The notes beneath the pieces are model-generated. The model was given only the letters and a program-made list of their open reading frames with translations, was not told the DNA's origin and did not search any database. This document shows positions 32,441 through 35,953 of a stretch of DNA of 35,953 bases, piece after piece. The stretch comes from Oscillospiraceae bacterium (GTDB lineage Bacteria; Bacillota; Clostridia; Oscillospirales; Oscillospiraceae): the NCBI GenBank assembly GCA_017548065.1, contig JAFYNQ010000031.1, positions 1 to 35,953 of the forward strand, written 5' to 3'. The first letter of the stretch is position 1. Every line of letters starts with the position of its first letter. Position numbers and translations under genes: made by a program.

Positions 32441-33295
32441 TTATTCGTAATCGTAGAAGCCGTGACCGGTCTTGCGACCCAGGCGGCCTTCCTTGACCAT
32501 CTGCTCGTAGACATCGTACATATCGGGCTTCTCGCCGGTACGCTCGTAGGTGTTCTTCATCATGGTGTAGCTCAGGTCAATGCCGGTCAGGTCGCCCATA
32601 CGGAACACACCCATCTTGTGGTTGAAGCCCTTCTCCAGAGCGATATCCACTTCCTGGGGAGTGCAGTAGCCGTTCTGTACCAGGTAACGTGCACGCTGGG
32701 TCAGACCTGCGATCAGGTAGTTACCTGCAAAACCGGGGATCTCCTTCTTCTGCCAGATGGGGCACTTGCCCATTCTCTTTGCCAGCTCATAAACAGCGCC
32801 GGCAACCTCTTCGGAGGTGTGGGGACCCTGCACCACTTCCACGAACTCCATGACCAGAGCGGGGTTGTAGAAATGCATGTTGCAGAGACGGGCGGGATTC
32901 TTCACGCAGTCAGCGAACAGAGAGGAGACCATGTAGCTGGAGTTGGTGGCGATGATCACGTCCTCGCTTACCAGCTCGTCCAGCTGACGGAAGAACTTTG
33001 CCTTGATGTCCTGCACTTCCACGATTGCCTCAATGACGGCATCCACACCGGCAACAGCCTTCTCCAGGCTGGGCTCCAGGTGGTAACGGGTGCGGATATC
33101 TGCCACCTGCTCCTCGGTCATACGACCCTTGGCAATACGGCCTGCCAGATAATCATCCTCCCAAACCTGCACAGCGGCAAGTACATCGGGATTCAGGTCA
33201 TAGACAGTAGCGTCCACACCGTGAATAGCAGCGCACAGACCGATCTGACGACCCATAAGACCGCCGCCGATGACACAAATCTTTTTGATCTCCAT
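32441..33295 (-). CDS. 3-hydroxyacyl-CoA dehydrogenase (HBD-like)
   Basis: This 284-residue protein is the size of bacterial 3-hydroxybutyryl-CoA dehydrogenases. It has the NAD-binding IGGGLMGRQIG near residues 9-18, IIATNSSYMV, the catalytic pair His141 and Glu153 in MHFYNPALVMEFVE, and the C-terminal DLTGIDLSYTMMKNTYERTG and RKTGHGFYDYE. It oxidises (S)-3-hydroxyacyl-CoA with NAD+ or the reverse. The usual PGFVVNR is PGFAGNYL, a deviation near the substrate site. It is the first gene of the operon; the ATG follows AGGAG with ten-base spacing, and promoter and palindrome lie just upstream. Confidence 0.93.
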   Translation of the reverse strand: MEIKKICVIGGGLMGRQIGLCAAIHGVDATVYDLNPDVLAAVQVWEDDYLAGRIAKGRMTEEQVADIRTRYHLEPSLEKAVAGVDAVIEAIVEVQDIKAKFFRQLDELVSEDVIIATNSSYMVSSLFADCVKNPARLCNMHFYNPALVMEFVEVVQGPHTSEEVAGAVYELAKRMGKCPIWQKKEIPGFAGNYLIAGLTQRARYLVQNGYCTPQEVDIALEKGFNHKMGVFRMGDLTGIDLSYTMMKNTYERTGEKPDMYDVYEQMVKEGRLGRKTGHGFYDYE

Positions 33296-33326
33296 AATAA
33301 AATCACTCCTGAAAAATTTTTTGTTG

Positions 33327-33343
33327 GTGTGCATTGCGCACAC
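33327..33343 (-). promoter_or_regulatory. Candidate operator GTGTGC-ATTGC-GCACAC
   Basis: A perfect six-plus-six inverted repeat lies roughly 8-24 bases after the predicted transcription start of the acyl-CoA operon, a common place for a repressor site. It could also fold in the mRNA leader. Confidence 0.5.
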
Positions 33344-33357
33344 AAATATACAATATC

Positions 33358-33385
33358 ATTGTAGCTGAGAGAATGTAAAAGTCAA
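33358..33385 (-). promoter_or_regulatory. Sigma-A promoter of the acyl-CoA operon
   Basis: On the minus strand TTGACT (33380-33385), 16-base spacer, TACAAT (33358-33363), giving a leader of about 55 bases before the dehydrogenase gene. Confidence 0.82.
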
Positions 33386-33467
33386 GGACTATATGCAAAT
33401 ATTTTGCAATTTTACATATTGCCCACACAAAAGGGGATTTTGCCCTGTCCAACAAGGAAAAACTTGT

Positions 33468-33523
33468 ACAAAATGCCCTTGGCAGCATAGGGGAAATCCC
33501 ATACCGCCAAGGGCAAATTTTGT
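33468..33523 (-). terminator. Long hairpin, likely terminator of the glycosylase unit
   Basis: ACAAAATGCCCTTGGC pairs with GCCAAGGGCAAATTTTGT, with an inner GGG/CCC stem. On the minus strand ATTTTGTACAAGTTTTT follows. It lies about 115 bases after the tag stop and insulates the acyl-CoA promoter. The rest of 33386-33639 holds only this and the palindrome at 33552. Confidence 0.72.
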
Positions 33524-33551
33524 ATAAATTTATATAGAAACTATTTCAAAC

Positions 33552-33570
33552 CCTTCTCCCAGGGAGAAGG
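33552..33570. repeat. Perfect palindrome CCTTCTCCC-A-GGGAGAAGG
   Basis: A nine-plus-nine inverted repeat around a single base, followed by GTGCCACGAC. Sequences of this shape recur between genes in many gut bacteria (recollection, not searched). One copy is seen here. Confidence 0.6.
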
Positions 33571-33639
33571 TGCCACGACAACGTCGGGGCGGAAGAGGAA
33601 TGCGGGCAGATATGCCGGGAAAAAAGCATTGATACGTAC

Positions 33640-34212
33640 TTATGAAAAGCTGTCATCTGCGCATTGCTTATGCAAAAAACAGTCCGCATCATGGGAATAA
33701 ATCATGCCAATGGCCTGCAGATAAGAATAAATAATGGTAGAGCCGACGAATTTCATGCCCCGTTTCTGCAGATCTGCGGAAATGGCATCGGACAGCTCGT
33801 TGGTGGTCTTTCCGATCTCATAAGCGGTTGCACCGCCGTTAAAGGAAAAAAGATAATTCCGAAAAGAGCCAAACTCTTTTTGAATATTGCCGAATATTTT
33901 GCTGTTTTCTACGGCGGCACGCAGCTTCAGCCGATTGCGGATAATGGCTTTGTTGCCCAGCAGCTCCTGCAGCTTGCTGTCGCCGTAATTGGAAACGGCA
34001 TGCATATCAAAACCGTCAAAGGCTTCCCGAAAAGCCTCCCGTTTGTTTAATACGCACTCCCAGGAAAGTCCTGCCTGAAAAGACTCCAAAAGCAGCATCT
34101 CGTATAAATACCCCTCCGAAAAATTGGGCACACCCCACTCCTCGTCGTGATATTTAATATACACGGGATTTTTCAGATTGCACCAAAAACACCGCTTCTT
34201 ATCTTCTGCCAT
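33640..34212 (-). CDS. tag: DNA-3-methyladenine glycosylase I
   Basis: This 190-residue protein matches Tag: RCFWCNLKNPVYIKYHDEEW at the N-terminus with the first zinc Cys and His, VPNFSEGYLYEMLLLESFQ with the glutamate of the base pocket, QAGLSWECVLNKREAFREAF, and the zinc-binding end YSHDADCFLH. It removes 3-methyladenine from alkylated DNA as the first step of base excision repair. The ATG at 34212 follows AAGGATAATT. Its ribosome site lies inside the 3' end of the upstream UDG-like gene and the stop-to-start gap is two bases, so the two are co-translated. Confidence 0.95.
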   Translation of the reverse strand: MAEDKKRCFWCNLKNPVYIKYHDEEWGVPNFSEGYLYEMLLLESFQAGLSWECVLNKREAFREAFDGFDMHAVSNYGDSKLQELLGNKAIIRNRLKLRAAVENSKIFGNIQKEFGSFRNYLFSFNGGATAYEIGKTTNELSDAISADLQKRGMKFVGSTIIYSYLQAIGMIYSHDADCFLHKQCADDSFS

Positions 34213-34214
34213 AA

Positions 34215-34994
34215 TTATCCTTCTTCCCATTTCTTGTGGGCGAAAAACCATTTCTCACTGTGAGCGCCCAGGGCTCCGATCTGCCGGGGGTGGGCAAGGG
34301 GCAGCACCTGGATGGTCTTGCCTGCGATGGTTACCTCGGTACGGATTCCGTACCCATACAGATCTACGTATTCGCCCAGGGAATGATAGGGGACACGGGC
34401 GGCTTTGTTTAAGTATTGGGCAATGGGGATATCTCCCAGTAATACCAGAAGCTCTGCCTGGGATTCCAAAAGCTCCGCTGTGATCTCCTTGCTGCGGTTC
34501 AAATCACAAAAGGAAGAGGGACGAGCCGGAACGGTAACGGGATTCAAACCATGGCTGGCGATCAAAGGCGCGTACTTTTCCCGGATGGCTTTTGCCTGGC
34601 TGGGGTTGATCCGTGCCTCCGGGAGACAGTCGCAAAGCCAGGCGTCTTCACGGCGAAAGCCGAGAGGCGCAAGGATATGATCATCCAGCACCTTTGCGGA
34701 AGGTCCGTTCAGCTGCCGTCCGGCAGGCTCCAATGTTCCCAGCTCAGGCGGTATGTTGATTTTTTCAATAATAGCAGCAGCTTTTGCCTGGTCGCCGTCC
34801 CAGAAAATCCGTGGCTCACTGGCAACCGCCAAGGCCTGACAAATGATTTTTCCGTCCTTTTTCCACCGTGCGTGTACGGCGCTGGCATATACGCCCAGCA
34901 CAAACACCTTCTTGGGTGTTCTGTCCTCCTGCACCAAGGGCTGCAGCTTTTGCCCAAAGGGGAAATAATACTCCGTTATTTTGCCGGCAGTCAT
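34215..34994 (-). CDS. Putative uracil-DNA-glycosylase-like protein
   Basis: This 259-residue protein has weak resemblance to the uracil-DNA glycosylase superfamily: an N-terminal KVFVLGVYASAVHARW strand-loop, AWLCDCLPEARINPS, a central LLVLLGDIPIAQYL segment where other family members recognise DNA or a cofactor, and the C-terminal LPLAHPRQIGALGAHSEKW containing the HP element of the family's last motif. I cannot confirm the catalytic acid. The tight coupling to tag supports a DNA-repair role. The ATG at 34994 follows AAGGACGAATT; an earlier in-frame start overlaps poorer context. It may be co-transcribed with the methyltransferase gene 47 bases upstream. Confidence 0.7.
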   Translation of the reverse strand: MTAGKITEYYFPFGQKLQPLVQEDRTPKKVFVLGVYASAVHARWKKDGKIICQALAVASEPRIFWDGDQAKAAAIIEKINIPPELGTLEPAGRQLNGPSAKVLDDHILAPLGFRREDAWLCDCLPEARINPSQAKAIREKYAPLIASHGLNPVTVPARPSSFCDLNRSKEITAELLESQAELLVLLGDIPIAQYLNKAARVPYHSLGEYVDLYGYGIRTEVTIAGKTIQVLPLAHPRQIGALGAHSEKWFFAHKKWEEG

Positions 34995-35041
34995 AATTCG
35001 TCCTTCTTTCTGTTTCGGTATCATCATGGCCAAACGGGAAT

Positions 35042-35692
35042 TTACTTAACTGCTTTTATGATATAGGTCGCTCCCCAATTTTTCAGCACCAGGACAGAAG
35101 AAAATCCTGCTTCCATAAGTGCTTCTGTTTCGTGTTTTACTGTAAGAGGGGTGTCGTAATGGTAAAACGCATCATCATCAATTCCTTGCTCTGCTTTCAA
35201 TGCAATCAAGTTTTGCTGGTGCATCTGTTCTTCTTCGTCAGACAAAGAGAAGTAATCTGTCAGTACAAAATATCCACCGTCTTTTAATGCTCTATGCAGT
35301 TTTGTATATAAAGGGACTTTTTCTTCCTTTGTAAAATGGTGCAAACTCTCCACCGATACTGCACTATCAAATGAGCACACACCAAAAGGCACATCAAAAT
35401 ACGAACAGCAAACTAAAGTAATGTCTTTGTCAGAAAATTTCTTTTTGAGTGCTGACAGCATTCCTTGTGACAAGTCAATACCCATTATCCTTGCAGATGG
35501 ATTGAGCAGAAAGTATTCTTCTAACTCCAATCCTGTACCACATCCCAAATCAAGTATATGGCAGTTCTCGGTAGTCGGCAACTGCTTTGCCGTATATGGA
35601 TAAAACTCATCTGCGGATTCTATGTTTGTCAACATATGTTTATCGTATCCATCTAATCTGTTTTCAAAGAAATCAGCCATTTTTTCAAGCAT
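35042..35692 (-). CDS. Class I SAM-dependent methyltransferase
   Basis: This 216-residue protein has the SAM-binding HILDLGCGTGLELEEYF (motif I, about residues 45-61), GIDLSQGMLSAL, and a post-motif SVESLHHFTKEEK typical of small-molecule methyltransferases of the UbiE/type 11 group. The substrate is unknown. The coding sequence is clearly more AT-rich and uses A/T-ending codons more than the operons to its left, which suggests recent acquisition. The ATG follows GGAG with seven-base spacing, and a strong promoter lies about 40 bases upstream. Confidence 0.9.
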   Translation of the reverse strand: MLEKMADFFENRLDGYDKHMLTNIESADEFYPYTAKQLPTTENCHILDLGCGTGLELEEYFLLNPSARIMGIDLSQGMLSALKKKFSDKDITLVCCSYFDVPFGVCSFDSAVSVESLHHFTKEEKVPLYTKLHRALKDGGYFVLTDYFSLSDEEEQMHQQNLIALKAEQGIDDDAFYHYDTPLTVKHETEALMEAGFSSVLVLKNWGATYIIKAVK

Positions 35693-35732
35693 ATCTAATC
35701 TCCGTCAAATTCAAATTTATCGAACTAACTGC

Positions 35733-35761
35733 ATTATACCGTAAAATGTTCAAAATTTCAA
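35733..35761 (-). promoter_or_regulatory. Sigma-A promoter of the methyltransferase/glycosylase unit
   Basis: TTGAAA (35756-35761), 17-base spacer, TATAAT (35733-35738) on the minus strand. No internal promoter is obvious before the UDG-like and tag genes, so it may drive all three. Confidence 0.78.
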
Positions 35762-35858
35762 TGTTTCCGCAATCTTCATGAGTTATAACAATTCTTATAG
35801 AATCTTTATGACTCTTTTTTTCCGTAAAACTCTTTATCCCACCATTTTTCGATTTTTG

Positions 35859-35886
35859 TTGCATAGAGCGGAGTATGCTGTATAAT
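35859..35886 (+). promoter_or_regulatory. Sigma-A promoter of the right-edge gene
   Basis: TTGCAT (35859-35864), 16-base spacer, TATAAT (35881-35886), about 37 bases before the ATG at 35924. Confidence 0.7.
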
Positions 35887-35923
35887 GATGACGAACCCCT
35901 ACCAAACACAAGGTGTGGCTGTT

Positions 35924-35953
35924 ATGGAAAAAAGACTGTATAAATCCAGCACC
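35924..35953 (+). CDS. Start of a gene cut by the window edge, possibly PspC-domain protein
   Basis: An ATG with AAGGTG eight bases upstream opens the reading frame MEKRLYKSST, cut after ten codons. PspC-domain proteins of Bacillota often begin with a very similar KRLYRS-type stretch, so that is my guess. The promoter directly upstream supports a real gene. Confidence 0.5.
   Translation, partial: MEKRLYKSST

Noticed and set aside
35685..35909. 74-codon minus-strand frame at the right edge
   Set aside because: It covers the promoter of the methyltransferase and overlaps its start; no ribosome site or known motif.

Overview
The window looks like chromosomal DNA from a spore-forming, probably gut-dwelling Clostridia (Bacillota; Oscillospiraceae-like is my inference). 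The support is an alpha/beta-type small acid-soluble spore protein gene, AGGAGG-type ribosome sites almost everywhere, near-consensus sigma-A promoters, a linked sigma factor and membrane partner gene, BspA-type leucine-rich repeats, and two DUF4838 proteins. No phage, transposase or CRISPR array is visible.

Region 1 (about 200-12,800) is a carbohydrate locus. On the minus strand lie a tandem pair of cytosolic DUF4838 proteins with their own promoter, a YjbQ-family protein with a triosephosphate-isomerase-like enzyme, and a CapA-type metallophosphatase. Facing away from CapA is a compact plus-strand operon: KpsF-like SIS isomerase, L-fucose/L-arabinose isomerase-like protein, FGGY kinase, fructose-6-phosphate-aldolase-like transaldolase and a ribulose-phosphate-3-epimerase-family enzyme, closed by a terminator. 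An AraC-family regulator follows. Together they read as an isomerise, phosphorylate, epimerise, cleave and triose-isomerise pathway for an unidentified sugar. Two of the isomerases carry altered active-site motifs, and no transporter is present. This is the best candidate for an undescribed system.

Region 2 (12,800-24,400) holds envelope and regulatory genes: a large secreted beta-helix protein fused to a PHP domain, an ECF-like sigma factor overlapping its membrane partner, an unusual tandem array of about 120-bp units, a DtxR-type metal regulator back-to-back with a cytosolic ceramidase-family protein, a secreted leucine-rich-repeat protein that shares a module with the PHP protein, a spore protein gene and an SGNH-hydrolase lipoprotein.

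Region 3 (24,400-25,000) is a tRNA-Val(CAC) gene whose downstream flank, with 19 bases of the tRNA 3' end, is tandemly duplicated.

Region 4 (25,000-33,400) is a nine-gene minus-strand operon of beta-oxidation-like enzymes: one 3-hydroxyacyl-CoA dehydrogenase, three thiolases, three short-chain dehydrogenases and two crotonases. It has a strong promoter and an adjacent palindrome. It lacks an acyl-CoA dehydrogenase, CoA ligase or CoA transferase. One crotonase and one dehydrogenase have lost hallmark residues, which suggests modified chemistry on an unusual acyl-CoA.

Region 5 (33,400-35,953) contains a DNA-3-methyladenine glycosylase I gene directly after a putative uracil-DNA-glycosylase-like gene, an AT-rich methyltransferase gene, and the start of a divergently transcribed gene that may encode a PspC-domain protein.
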